A stretch of 64,000 nt of DNA from NCBI RefSeq assembly GCF_030268085.1, contig NZ_BSDE01000001.1, positions 620,001-684,000 on the forward strand, in the 5' to 3' direction. Source of the stretch: Geothrix limicola. Lineage in GTDB: Bacteria; Acidobacteriota; Holophagae; Holophagales; Holophagaceae. The notes below the pieces were generated by a model, which was not told the origin of the DNA, did no database searches, and saw nothing but the letters and a program-made list of their open reading frames with translations. This document shows, piece after piece, positions 51,476 to 59,933 of the stretch. The position numbers and the translations under genes were made by a program. Position 1 is the first letter of the stretch. Each line of letters begins with the position of its first letter.

Positions 51476-51685
51476 TCAAATGCCTTGCCCGCCTTCCATG
51501 TGGGGCGCTCCCAGCAATTCCTCTTCGATGAACCGGGCGACCTGCTCGGCAGCCTTGGATCCCAGCGGGTCATTCCCCTGGAAATGGACGCGGGCCACAC
51601 GGTGCGCGATGGCGACGCAGGCTTCGGCGGTGGCTTTTTCAATGACTTTGGCCGGTATTTTGGTGCGCTGATTCCCAGGTGGCAT
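51476..51685 (-). CDS. Small hypothetical protein
   Basis: A 69-residue protein (start MPPGNQRTKIPAKVIEKATAE), helical, with CVAIAHRVARVHFQGNDPLG and ARFIEEELLG segments. No family is recognised. GGAGG four bases before ATG 51685 argues for translation. It stands between the SH3-like gene and the divergent lipoprotein gene. Confidence 0.55.
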   Translation of the reverse strand: MPPGNQRTKIPAKVIEKATAEACVAIAHRVARVHFQGNDPLGSKAAEQVARFIEEELLGAPHMEGGQGI

Positions 51686-51858
51686 AAAGCCTCCAGGCGG
51701 TGGATGGATGGGTGTCTGATCTTTGGATGCCAGGATTCCGCCAAGAGTTCCGGGGACCGGGGTCTGGATGATCCGGAAAAGCGGCCGGAGTCCGGTAGGT
51801 TCTTAATCCTGTGCCTGCTCCGGCTCGATAATGGAGGCAGAAGCCACAAGGAGGGCCT

Positions 51859-52695
51859 ATGTCCGTCCGAACCTATCCGGCTACTTTCCTCACGCTGGGC
51901 CTGATGCCGAGCCTGGTGTTGGGCCTGATGTTGGGCATCGTCGCGTGCAGCAGTACCTCGAGCCCCGAGGTGACTGTTCAGAACACGGATCCGGCCTCCC
52001 TGAAGGTCTCGCCCGCAGGGGTGGCGACCATCGTGTTCACGGATCTTGAAACCATCCGGCCCGACAACCTGTCGGCGGGCGTCTCGGGCAGCGGCTGCAT
52101 CACGGTCACGCCGGTCAACCTCACCACGTTCAGATACACCTTCAACGGATGCCGCTCCGCCAACGGTGGCACCCTGTCTGGCACGGTGACAGTCACAGCC
52201 GCCGGGACGACCACCCTCGTCGATACGGCCGTCTACGATCTGACCGTTGCGGATTCGGCCGGGACCTGGCACTACACGGGCACCAAGATCACCACCATCA
52301 ATACCGCGGCCAAGACCGGCAGCGTGGCGGTACCGGCCGGCCAGCCCTTCAGCGTGACCTTCCAGCACGCCACCGATGCCAGCAAGAACAAGTCCTGGTC
52401 GTACACACCGAATCTCCAGGCCGACTGGTCGAATGCGAATGCCATGAAGTTCTGGGGAACCTACAGCTTCCAGCAGACCCAGCCCGCGGGAGACACCCTG
52501 ACGGCCACCATCGCACAGGCCACGCCCCTCATCTGGACCTCGGGCTGCACCTATCCGACTTCGGGCGTGCTCAACCTCTCGCTTCCCCCCGCCAGCGCGG
52601 AGATCCGCTTCAATACTTCGATCACGGATCCGAACATCCAGACCGGCTGCGGAGTCATCACCATCAACGGCTACCGGCTCACTCTGGGTCAATGA
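51859..52695 (+). CDS. Putative lipoprotein, beta-rich
   Basis: The 278-residue protein has a lipoprotein signal (about 12-30, MPSLVLGLMLGIVAC, lipobox LGIVAC). The rest is Thr/Ser/Gly-rich with many short strands (GTLSGTVTVTAAGTTTLVD, ATIAQATPLIWTSGCTY) and four further cysteines that could pair. AAGGAGGG precedes ATG 51859. No family recognised; it is probably anchored to the outer membrane. It converges on the outer-membrane-type gene 52708-53487. Confidence 0.65.
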   Translation: MSVRTYPATFLTLGLMPSLVLGLMLGIVACSSTSSPEVTVQNTDPASLKVSPAGVATIVFTDLETIRPDNLSAGVSGSGCITVTPVNLTTFRYTFNGCRSANGGTLSGTVTVTAAGTTTLVDTAVYDLTVADSAGTWHYTGTKITTINTAAKTGSVAVPAGQPFSVTFQHATDASKNKSWSYTPNLQADWSNANAMKFWGTYSFQQTQPAGDTLTATIAQATPLIWTSGCTYPTSGVLNLSLPPASAEIRFNTSITDPNIQTGCGVITINGYRLTLGQ

Positions 52696-52707
52696 GGAAA
52701 GGCGGGA

Positions 52708-53487
52708 TCAGAAGCGGACGACCACGCCGAATCCCGTTCCCTGGCGGTCCAGGCGGACTTCGAGGTCGTCCTTGAGGGAGCCCTTGGGCACGTCCAGCTT
52801 TTCATCGTCCGTGAAGACCCGGACGCCGAGCCACTGGATGGGGAAGAAGCGAACGTCGGCGCCCACGTGATGGTACGTGGCGCCCTTGTAGCTGAGCAGG
52901 TGGTAGTAGCCCTTGGCGATGAGGCGCCGGTCGAAGGCGTTGAAGCCCGTGGAAATGCCGACCTGGGGGATGGGCAGGGGCACTTTTTCCGTGACGGGCG
53001 GTATGTAGGCGGTGGTCAGCGGCTCATAGCCCGAGGCGGTCATGTCCAGGGCCCACACGCGGGCGCCCAGGTCGACGCCGATCCAGAACTGGGGCCGAGT
53101 GAAGGCGCGGATGGTCCAGTTGAAGGTGTAGTCGGTCATCTTGACGGTCGAATCCACCACCGCGCCCGCATGGAAGGTCGAACCGTTGATCTGGATATCC
53201 CGCTGGATGAAGTTGTGGCCGCGGTAGTCCTGCTCTTCGGCCGAAAGCTCCACGCCGAAACGCGGCCCCTGGTATTCCATGCCGAGGCCGATCTTGGTGG
53301 TGTCCTTCTGGATGCCGAAATCGTTCTTGAGGTCGACGACCAGGGGCTTGCCGTCCTGAACCCCCAGGAAATGACCTTCGAAGGTTGGCCCGACCCGGTG
53401 GAGGTCGAACTGGAAGCTGCGGCTGGGATCTTCCGCCGCCAGGGGCAGGGTGGAACAGAGGGCGAGCGTCGCAAAGGTCCGGATCAT
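52708..53487 (-). CDS. Putative outer-membrane beta-barrel protein
   Basis: The 259-residue protein has a signal peptide (MIRTFATLALCSTLPLAAED) and alternating amphipathic strands ending in an aromatic residue (GFGVVVRF), as outer-membrane barrels do. Repeated strand/turn segments such as TKIGLGMEYQGPRFGVELSA and FWIGVDLGARVWALDM support this. GAGGAG six bases before ATG 53487 fixes the start. No specific family or substrate is recognised. Confidence 0.65.
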   Translation of the reverse strand: MIRTFATLALCSTLPLAAEDPSRSFQFDLHRVGPTFEGHFLGVQDGKPLVVDLKNDFGIQKDTTKIGLGMEYQGPRFGVELSAEEQDYRGHNFIQRDIQINGSTFHAGAVVDSTVKMTDYTFNWTIRAFTRPQFWIGVDLGARVWALDMTASGYEPLTTAYIPPVTEKVPLPIPQVGISTGFNAFDRRLIAKGYYHLLSYKGATYHHVGADVRFFPIQWLGVRVFTDDEKLDVPKGSLKDDLEVRLDRQGTGFGVVVRF

Positions 53488-53560
53488 GGTGGACTCCTCG
53501 AAGGCTGGGTAAAGAATCGGCATCGATTCCACCCGGCATTCGTTCTGCGATGAAATCCGA

Positions 53561-54208
53561 CTATTTCGCGCCCGTCAGGCCGAGGATCCGCTCGGAAGTC
53601 TCGATCACCAGGCTGACCAGGCTCGAGACGAAGGCCGCGAACTGCTGCTCCTCGGGCTGCCAGGCGCGGCAGGGCCCCGTATGTTCGAGGCAGACGACGC
53701 CGATCAGCCGGTCGCCCACCTTGATGGGCACGTCCATCATGGACGAGATGCGGAGGGGTCGGAGGTAACCCTCGGCGAATTCGCAAGTGCGGGGGTCCTG
53801 GAGGGCGTCCTCGGCGGCCACCACGCGACCCCGCTCGATCTCCGCGAAGTAGGCGGGGTAGTTGCGGGCCAGCAGCCGAGCGCCCTCGCCGTGCAGGCTT
53901 TCAAGGCTGTCGAAGATGCAGGCGCAGGTCAGATCCGTGCGCGCCTCGTCCAGGAACCAGATGCTGGCCCGCTGCACCTCCACCGACAGGGCGGCCATGC
54001 GGGTGATGTCGCGGAGGGCGTTCTTGAGGTCGCCGGAGGCCAGGGAGCGGTGCCGGGTCAGGAGCGTCATGGCCATGAGCAGGCGGTTGAGGAAGGCCTC
54101 CTTCGTGCGCAGCTGCTGGTTCTCCTGCCGCAGGGCCGCGAGGGCGGTCTCGTCGGAATCGAGGAAGGTGATCTCGGAATCGTAGGCCTGGCGGAACGGA
54201 TGCTGCAA
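53561..54208 (-). CDS. GAF domain protein
   Basis: About 215 residues: a coiled-coil lead-in (ETALAALRQENQQLRTKEAFLNRLL), then a GAF domain (about 55-210: ALSVEVQRASIWFLDEARTDLTCACIFDS, SSMMDVPIKVGDRLIGVVCLEHTGPCRAW). GAF domains bind small ligands in signalling; there is no output domain, so it may act with a kinase such as the hybrid kinase encoded nearby. The start is unsure. TTG 54208 has AGGGG five bases upstream; ATG 54307 gives 33 more residues without a ribosome site. Confidence 0.75.
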   Translation of the reverse strand: MQHPFRQAYDSEITFLDSDETALAALRQENQQLRTKEAFLNRLLMAMTLLTRHRSLASGDLKNALRDITRMAALSVEVQRASIWFLDEARTDLTCACIFDSLESLHGEGARLLARNYPAYFAEIERGRVVAAEDALQDPRTCEFAEGYLRPLRISSMMDVPIKVGDRLIGVVCLEHTGPCRAWQPEEQQFAAFVSSLVSLVIETSERILGLTGAK

Positions 54209-54373
54209 AGGAGCCCCTGACAAACGTGTTTCAGTCTGCACGAGTGGGGATCGGACCGCGGTGGCGGACGTCACACTTCGGGGCCTCGGTGAGGAGACGG
54301 CCGGCATTGATCATTCTGAGGATAGGAACCAGGCCCCGGGAGGGCTGCCCCTGTTGTGACAAAGGTCGACGGC

Positions 54374-56437
54374 TCAGGAGGGCTTTGGAACCGGTTCCAC
54401 GATGTTGCAGTCCGAACAGCGATGGAAGAAGTCGCCGCGCCGGGTGCTCGGAATGATCCGCATGGGCTTGGCGCAGGTGGGGCAGGGCTTCCCGTGGACG
54501 TGGGGGGCCGGTGCGTCCTGGAGTTCAGCGACGACGCCGCTGACGAAGCCGCGGATATCGGTCATGAAGGTCTCGCGGGCCTCTTCGCCGCGCCGCATGC
54601 GCTCCAGGCGAGCCTCCCAGCTGCCCGTCAGCTCGGCGCTGCGCAGGGCCTCGGCGGGCAGGCCCTGGATGAGCCGGATGCCCTTCTCCGTGGGCAGCAG
54701 GACGTTGCGCTTGCGTTCGATGTAGGCCCGCTTGATGAGGGTCTCGATCATGTTGGCGCGGGTGGCGGGCGTGCCCAGGCCGCAATCTTTCATGGCGCCA
54801 CGCAGCGCTTCGTCATCCAGATCCTTGCCCGCACCCTGCATGGCGGCCAGCAGGTCGCCTTCGCTCATGCGCTTGGGCGGTGTGGTCTTTCCTTCCTTGG
54901 GATGCAGCGAGGCGACGTCGACGGCCTCGCCCTTCTTCACAATGGGCAGGCCGCCCTCGACCTCTTCATCCGCCTCCTCTTCACTCGGCACTTCCTGTGC
55001 CTCGCCCTGTGGGCCTGCCTTCGGCAGGTGGCCCTCCGCTCCTGCTTCGGCCTCCGCAGGATCGGCGGTCTTTTCGGCCTTCTTGCGTCGATGGGGGGGA
55101 TCGATGGCGGACCAGCCTTCTTCTTTCACGATGGTGCCGTTGGTCTTGAAGGTCTCGCCTTCGACCTCCGTGATGATGGTGGTCTTGGCTTCCACGCGAT
55201 CTGGGAAGTAGGCGCCGAGGAAGCGCCGCGCGATGAGGTCGTAGATGCGCAGCTCGTCGCCGGCGAGGCCCCTGGCGGGCTTTTCCGTGGGCACGAGGGC
55301 GGCGTGGTCCTCCACTTCCTTGTCGTTGACGAAGCGCTTGTCCAGCTTGACGGGCCACTTTTTGCGCAGCTCGTCGAGGAAGGGCTGCAGCTCCGTGAGC
55401 TGGCCCTGGGCCAGGGCCTTGATCCACTGGGGCGCCTTCTGGGCGTCGGCCTCCGTGAGGTGGCGGCTGTTCGTGCGGGGGTACGAGATGAGCTGCTTCT
55501 CGTAGAGGTTCTGCGCCAGGCCCAGGGTGCCTTCGGCGGTGAAACCGAAGCGCTTGTTGGCTTCCTTTTGCAGGGTGGTGAGGTCGTAGAGCAGTTCGGG
55601 TTTCTTCTTTTCCGTGCGGCCCGTGGCGCTGCGGATCTTCCCGGGCCTGCCTTCGAGCCTCGCCGCGAGTTCGCGGGCTTCGGTCTCGTTGGCGAAGCGC
55701 TCCTGAGTCTGGCCTTCCGCCTCCTTGAACCAGCGGCCCTCGTATGCGCCGTTGGGATGGGCGAAGCGGGCCCGCAGCGTCCAGAAGGGCTGGGGCTTGA
55801 AATCGCGGATGTCCAGTTCCCGGCGCACGAGCAGGGCGAGCGTCGGCGTCTGCACGCGGCCCACGCTCCACACGCCGTCCTCGGCGCCCGCGCGGCGCAT
55901 GCGCAGGGTCTGGGCGCGGGTGGCGTTGATGCCCACGAGCCAGTCCGCTTCCTGGCGGCTGCGGGCGGCCTCGCGCAGGCCCGTGTAGGCCTCGCCGGGC
56001 TTCATGTTGGCGTAGGCTTCGCGGATGGCTTCGGGGGTGAGGCTCGACGCCCAGAAGCGCTTCACGGGCTTGGTGCACTCCGCCAGACGGTAGACGAGGT
56101 CGAAGATGAGCTCGCCTTCGCGCCCGGCGTCCGTGGCGTTCACCACATCGGTGATGTCGGCGCGGTTGAGGAGGCGCGCCACCACGTCGAACTGCTCGCG
56201 GGTCTGCGCGATGGGCGCGTAGCGGAAGGGCGCGGGGAAGATGGGCAGGCGGTCCCAGCGCCAGGCCTTCCAGGCGGGATCGTAGCCTTCGGGGTTCAGG
56301 GCCTCCACCAGGTGGCCCACGCACCAGGTCACCACGAGGCCGTTCCCCTCGATGAGGCTCCGTCCCTTGCCGGGCAGCCCGAGGGCTTCCGCCAGGGCAC
56401 GGCCCATGCTCGGTTTCTCGGCGATGATCAGACGCAG
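54374..56437 (-). CDS. topB: DNA topoisomerase III (type IA), probable CTG start
   Basis: The 687-residue protein has the TOPRIM domain with the catalytic Glu in LIIAEKPSMGR, DATDAGREGELIFD, the active-site Tyr in LISYPRTNSRHL and a C-terminal zinc finger (CPTCAKP, HRCSDCN). It decatenates DNA and resolves recombination junctions. The first ATG (56407) would remove the IIAEKPS motif with its catalytic Glu. CTG 56437 keeps it and has AGGAG five bases upstream, so CTG is the likely start. A Glu/Ala-rich insert lies near residues 450-500. Confidence 0.92.
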   Translation of the reverse strand: MRLIIAEKPSMGRALAEALGLPGKGRSLIEGNGLVVTWCVGHLVEALNPEGYDPAWKAWRWDRLPIFPAPFRYAPIAQTREQFDVVARLLNRADITDVVNATDAGREGELIFDLVYRLAECTKPVKRFWASSLTPEAIREAYANMKPGEAYTGLREAARSRQEADWLVGINATRAQTLRMRRAGAEDGVWSVGRVQTPTLALLVRRELDIRDFKPQPFWTLRARFAHPNGAYEGRWFKEAEGQTQERFANETEARELAARLEGRPGKIRSATGRTEKKKPELLYDLTTLQKEANKRFGFTAEGTLGLAQNLYEKQLISYPRTNSRHLTEADAQKAPQWIKALAQGQLTELQPFLDELRKKWPVKLDKRFVNDKEVEDHAALVPTEKPARGLAGDELRIYDLIARRFLGAYFPDRVEAKTTIITEVEGETFKTNGTIVKEEGWSAIDPPHRRKKAEKTADPAEAEAGAEGHLPKAGPQGEAQEVPSEEEADEEVEGGLPIVKKGEAVDVASLHPKEGKTTPPKRMSEGDLLAAMQGAGKDLDDEALRGAMKDCGLGTPATRANMIETLIKRAYIERKRNVLLPTEKGIRLIQGLPAEALRSAELTGSWEARLERMRRGEEARETFMTDIRGFVSGVVAELQDAPAPHVHGKPCPTCAKPMRIIPSTRRGDFFHRCSDCNIVEPVPKPS

Positions 56438-56442
56438 GGTGG

Positions 56443-56447
56443 CTCCT
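56443..56447 (-). promoter_or_regulatory. Ribosome site supporting a CTG start for topB
   Basis: AGGAG on the minus strand, five bases before CTG 56437. The reading from CTG restores the invariant TOPRIM N-terminus of topoisomerase III. Confidence 0.6.
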
Positions 56448-56587
56448 AATGCGCAGGCTCCATTGTAGTGGAAGGCCCGCCCTTCCTGGGGCTGGACGCG
56501 ATGGAAACCCGCCTGGAACCGACCCGGAAAGGGATTTGTACCATCCGGAGGATTCTATGCATCCAACCCTTCATACCGGAGGTTTTC

Positions 56588-57661
56588 ATGCGTCCACGAG
56601 CCATCTGGGGCGGCATAGCTCTTACAGTGGCCCTTGCGGGCTGTCGGTTCTCCGCCTCTGCCAACCCGTCCATCAATCCTGGGGCTGCCTCTGCGACAGC
56701 CTCGCCCAATCGAGAGGATCAGGTGTCCGATTCCAAGAAGCCCAGCCCTGCCGAACTGAAGAAGAAGCTCACGCCCATGCAGTACCACGTGACCCAGGAG
56801 GCCGGCACCGAGCCGCCCTTCCGCAACGAGTACTGGAACGAGCACCGCGAGGGCGTCTACGTCGATGTCGTCAGCGGGAAGCCTCTCTTCTCCTCCAAGG
56901 ACAAGTTCGATTCAGGCTGCGGCTGGCCCAGTTTCTCGAAGCCGCTGGCCGGTCAGGATGTCGTGGAGAAGCGCGACATGAGCCTCGGCATGGTCCGCAC
57001 GGAGGTGCGCTCCAAGGATGCGGATTCGCACCTGGGCCACGTCTTCGACGACGGCCCGCGGGATCGCGGCGGCCTGCGCTACTGCATCAACAGCGCCTCA
57101 CTGCGCTTCGTGCCCGTGCAGGATCTGGAGAAGGAGGGTCTGGGTGCCTTCCTGCCGCTGTTCGGCAAACCCGCGCCGAAAGAGACGAAAGAGGAGATCG
57201 CCACCCTTGCCGGCGGCTGCTTCTGGGGCATGGAGGACCTGCTGCGCAAACAGCCCGGCGTGACCGGCATCGAGGTGGGCTACACCGGCGGCAGCGTGGC
57301 CAACGCCACCTATCAGCATCACGAGGGTCACGCCGAGGCCGTGCAGATCCGCTTCGATCCCACCAAGACCACTTTCGAGGCCCTGGTGCGCTTCTTCTTC
57401 CGCATCCACGATCCCACCACCCTGAACCGCCAGGGCAACGACATGGGCACCTCGTACCGCAGCGCGATCTTCTACCACTCCGAAGCGCAGCGCCAGACGG
57501 CCGAGCGTGTGAAGGCCGAGGTGGATGCCAGCGGCAAGTGGAAGCGGCCCATCGTCACCGAGATCACCGCCGCGGGCCCCTGGTGGAAGGCCGAGGAATA
57601 CCACCAGGACTACCTGGTCAAGAACCCCGGCGGCTACACCTGCCACTACATCCGCGATTGA
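56588..57661 (+). CDS. msrBA: Secreted methionine sulfoxide reductase, MsrB-MsrA fusion
   Basis: The 357-residue lipoprotein (signal [19 protein letters not shown]) carries MsrB first (about 60-185; catalytic Cys166 in [11 protein letters not shown]) and MsrA second (about 200-357; Cys211 in GGCFWGMED). Together they reduce both diastereomers of methionine sulfoxide in exported proteins. This order is the reverse of the MsrA-MsrB part of neisserial PilB. The usual CxxC zinc site of MsrB is not visible. GGAGG five bases before ATG 56588 sets the start. A reductant (thioredoxin-like) partner is not encoded nearby. Confidence 0.92.
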   Translation: MRPRAIWGGIALTVALAGCRFSASANPSINPGAASATASPNREDQVSDSKKPSPAELKKKLTPMQYHVTQEAGTEPPFRNEYWNEHREGVYVDVVSGKPLFSSKDKFDSGCGWPSFSKPLAGQDVVEKRDMSLGMVRTEVRSKDADSHLGHVFDDGPRDRGGLRYCINSASLRFVPVQDLEKEGLGAFLPLFGKPAPKETKEEIATLAGGCFWGMEDLLRKQPGVTGIEVGYTGGSVANATYQHHEGHAEAVQIRFDPTKTTFEALVRFFFRIHDPTTLNRQGNDMGTSYRSAIFYHSEAQRQTAERVKAEVDASGKWKRPIVTEITAAGPWWKAEEYHQDYLVKNPGGYTCHYIRD

Positions 57662-57675
57662 CGCGATGCGTTCAG

Positions 57676-57719
57676 GACGGATCCACCACGCGGTTTAGGC
57701 CCCTCGTGGTGGATCCGTC
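57676..57719. terminator. Bidirectional terminator between msrBA and the DUF6526 gene
   Basis: A perfect 15-bp stem (GACGGATCCACCACG / CGTGGTGGATCCGTC) with a 14-base loop, followed by GTTTT on the plus strand, lies between two convergent genes. Confidence 0.85.
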
Positions 57720-57727
57720 GTTTTCGC

Positions 57728-58159
57728 TCAGATCCTGTACGTGTCGGGCCGCCAGGTCTGGACGCGCTTCTTGATGGCCTCGCTGCTGAGCTTTTCATCG
57801 AGGGCCTCGCGGACCCGGATCGTCAGTTCGGCGTCCGAGGCGAAGCGAAGGGCGACCACCTGGGGGATCGTCAGTTCGGAGCTGCGCGCTTTGAGATCTT
57901 CAGGCAGCAGGGTTGCCATGCGCTGGGCTTCTTCCAGCCGGATGAGGCGGTTCTGGAGTTTCAGCGCGTAGAGCCGAACCTTGAAGATCAGCATGAGGAA
58001 CGCGAAGGAGCCCAGCAGCGCGAAAGCCTGATGGAGGCTGGGCTTGCGGAAGAGGGCGACGGCCGCCACGCACACCAGGAGAAAGCCAAAAGGCATCACG
58101 AAGTAGTGGTACCAGGGATCGACGCGACGGTGCGAGGCGTAGGTCTGCGGCTCGGACAT
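57728..58159 (-). CDS. DUF6526-type membrane protein
   Basis: A 143-residue protein with two membrane helices (about 22-40 FVMPFGFLLVCVAAVALF and 50-68 FALLGSFAFLMLIFKVRLYAL) and a soluble C-terminal helical domain (ARSSELTIPQVVALRFASDAEL, VREALDEKLSSEAIKKRV). The start SEPQTYASHRRVDPWYHYFVMPF fits the DUF6526 family. Function unknown. ATG 58159 has GGGGA upstream. Confidence 0.7.
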   Translation of the reverse strand: MSEPQTYASHRRVDPWYHYFVMPFGFLLVCVAAVALFRKPSLHQAFALLGSFAFLMLIFKVRLYALKLQNRLIRLEEAQRMATLLPEDLKARSSELTIPQVVALRFASDAELTIRVREALDEKLSSEAIKKRVQTWRPDTYRI

Positions 58160-58184
58160 GGAATCCCCTTCGGTGGTCTTTAGG

Positions 58185-58610
58185 TTAATCGAAGCTTCCC
58201 CTTCGCTGCTGCTTGGTCTGGGAGGCCCGCTTCTTGGCCTCCAGCCTGCGTTCCTTCGAGCCCCGCGTGGGGCGGGTGGCGCGCCTGGCAACGGGCCTCA
58301 CGAGGGCCTCGCGCACGGCTTCGGCGGCCTTCTCGCGGGCGTCCTCGAGGTTCTTGAGCTGATCGCGGGTGCGGTCGCTGAGGATGATCCAGAGCCCTTC
58401 GGCGTCGAGCCGGTTGCGCTGGGCCACGCGCAGGCGGAACAGCGCGTCCTCGGGCAGGCCTTCGATGGCGGCGAGGTCGATGCGGAGTTCGACCTTGGAA
58501 GACACCTTGTTCACGTTCTGCCCGCCCGCGCCGCCGGCCCGCACCGCCTTGAAGCGGATGGCGTCGCCCGGGATGCGGACGGAGGCGGTGACTTGGATGG
58601 GATCGGCCAT
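58185..58610 (-). CDS. arfB: Alternative ribosome-rescue factor / aminoacyl-tRNA hydrolase
   Basis: The 141-residue protein matches ArfB (YaeJ, mitochondrial ICT1). The GGQ loop AGGAGGQNVNKVSSKVELR (about 25-43) hydrolyses peptidyl-tRNA. A basic C-terminal tail (RATRPTRGSKERRLEAKKRAS) enters the empty mRNA channel of stalled ribosomes. Release factors proper are far longer. It follows the export permease gene by nine bases but is functionally unrelated. Confidence 0.93.
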   Translation of the reverse strand: MADPIQVTASVRIPGDAIRFKAVRAGGAGGQNVNKVSSKVELRIDLAAIEGLPEDALFRLRVAQRNRLDAEGLWIILSDRTRDQLKNLEDAREKAAEAVREALVRPVARRATRPTRGSKERRLEAKKRASQTKQQRRGSFD

Positions 58611-58619
58611 GGCCTGATC

Positions 58620-59933
58620 CTACCTCATTGCTTCCATGGGGCTGAGGCGCATGGCGCGGAAGGCAGGGTAGAGGCCGAAGATCAGGGCCAGGCTCAGGGC
58701 GACCACCCAGGCGGTGAGGAGGCCCAGGGGATTCACGACGAGGCCGTAGGGGAAGTTGGCGGATAGGGCCTGGCAGAGCAGGCCGCCGGAGACGGTTCCC
58801 AGCAGGGCGCCGATGGCGGCCAGCACCACGGCTTCCAGCAGGAACTGGATGAAGATCTCGTGGTCGGAGGCGCCCAGAGCCTTGCGCAGGCCGATCTCGA
58901 AGCGGCGGTCGCTGAAGCTGATGAGCATCACGGACAGCACGCCCACGCCACCCACCAGGAGCACCGTGCCGGCCAGGCTGAGCAGCACGATCTGCCAGCC
59001 CCGCATCTGTTCGAGGAAGTTCTGGTAGCTCTTGGCGGCCTCGGAATCCAGGTCCACCACCTCTGCATCCTCGATGCCGTGGTGAGCCTGCCGGACGCGG
59101 CCCAGCAGCATGGCCGAGACCTCACCCATATCCTCCGGGCGGCGGAGCTTGACGGTCACCTGGGAGAGCTTGTGGGCCGAATCCATGCGGTCCATGTACG
59201 TTTCCAGCGGGATGAGGATGCCGTTGGCGTCGTAGTAGTTTTCGTCGTTGAAGATCTGGCCTGGGGCCTGGACGCCGACGATGCGGAAGGGGATGCCGTC
59301 GACCACCAGGTCGCGGCCCACGGGATCGGCCCCGCCGAACAGCTTGGTGGCGAGGGTGGCGCCCACCACGGCCACCGTGGAGCGGCGGCGCTGGTCGTCC
59401 TCGGTGAGGCCGCGCCCGATGCCGATGGGACGGTTCATCCACTGGGCGTAATCGGGCGTCACGCCGTTCACGAAGATGCGTTCGGAGTCGCCGAAGATCC
59501 GCACGGTCACGGTCTTCTGGGCCCGGGGCAGGAAGGCCAGCACCTTGGGATTGGGCGTGGCGACCCGGCTGAGATCCTCGAAGCGCAGGCCGGGGCTCAT
59601 GTTGAAGCGCTTGCGGTCCTCCCCGGTTTCGGGCGCCTTCGGGGCGATGCGGACGGTACCGTCCCAGCTCATGCCCGCGAAGCCGGTGCTGATCTTGTCC
59701 ATGACGCCATCGAGCACGGAGGTCATCACGACCAGCGCGAAGACGCCGAGCATGAGCAGCGTGAGCGTGAGCACACTGCGCCCCTTGTGGGCCCAGAGTT
59801 CCACCAGGCCGGTGCGGACGATCTCCCACAGCATGCCGAGGCTGAACCCGCGCGAGGCCGGGGCCGGGGCAGGGGCCACGCCGTTCAGGAGGGAGGGCCC
59901 GGGGGAGCGGAGGAGGAGGGTCTCGTCACTCAT
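58620..59933 (-). CDS. MacB-like ABC transporter permease (second of two)
   Basis: The 437-residue permease has one N-terminal membrane helix (about 53-75), a large periplasmic MacB-PCD domain (80-290) and three C-terminal helices (about 315-430) with the FtsX motif RRFEIGLRKALGAS. It would work with the ATPase, adaptor and sister permease of the same operon in exporting a peptide, lipid or drug. The start overlaps the sister gene by eight bases. Two different permeases suggest a heterodimer. Confidence 0.87.
   Translation of the reverse strand: MSDETLLLRSPGPSLLNGVAPAPAPASRGFSLGMLWEIVRTGLVELWAHKGRSVLTLTLLMLGVFALVVMTSVLDGVMDKISTGFAGMSWDGTVRIAPKAPETGEDRKRFNMSPGLRFEDLSRVATPNPKVLAFLPRAQKTVTVRIFGDSERIFVNGVTPDYAQWMNRPIGIGRGLTEDDQRRRSTVAVVGATLATKLFGGADPVGRDLVVDGIPFRIVGVQAPGQIFNDENYYDANGILIPLETYMDRMDSAHKLSQVTVKLRRPEDMGEVSAMLLGRVRQAHHGIEDAEVVDLDSEAAKSYQNFLEQMRGWQIVLLSLAGTVLLVGGVGVLSVMLISFSDRRFEIGLRKALGASDHEIFIQFLLEAVVLAAIGALLGTVSGGLLCQALSANFPYGLVVNPLGLLTAWVVALSLALIFGLYPAFRAMRLSPMEAMR

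Noticed and set aside
51361-52692. Minus-strand extension of the SH3-like gene to 549 residues
   Set aside because: It runs antisense to the lipoprotein gene; the real start at 51360 has AAGGAG.
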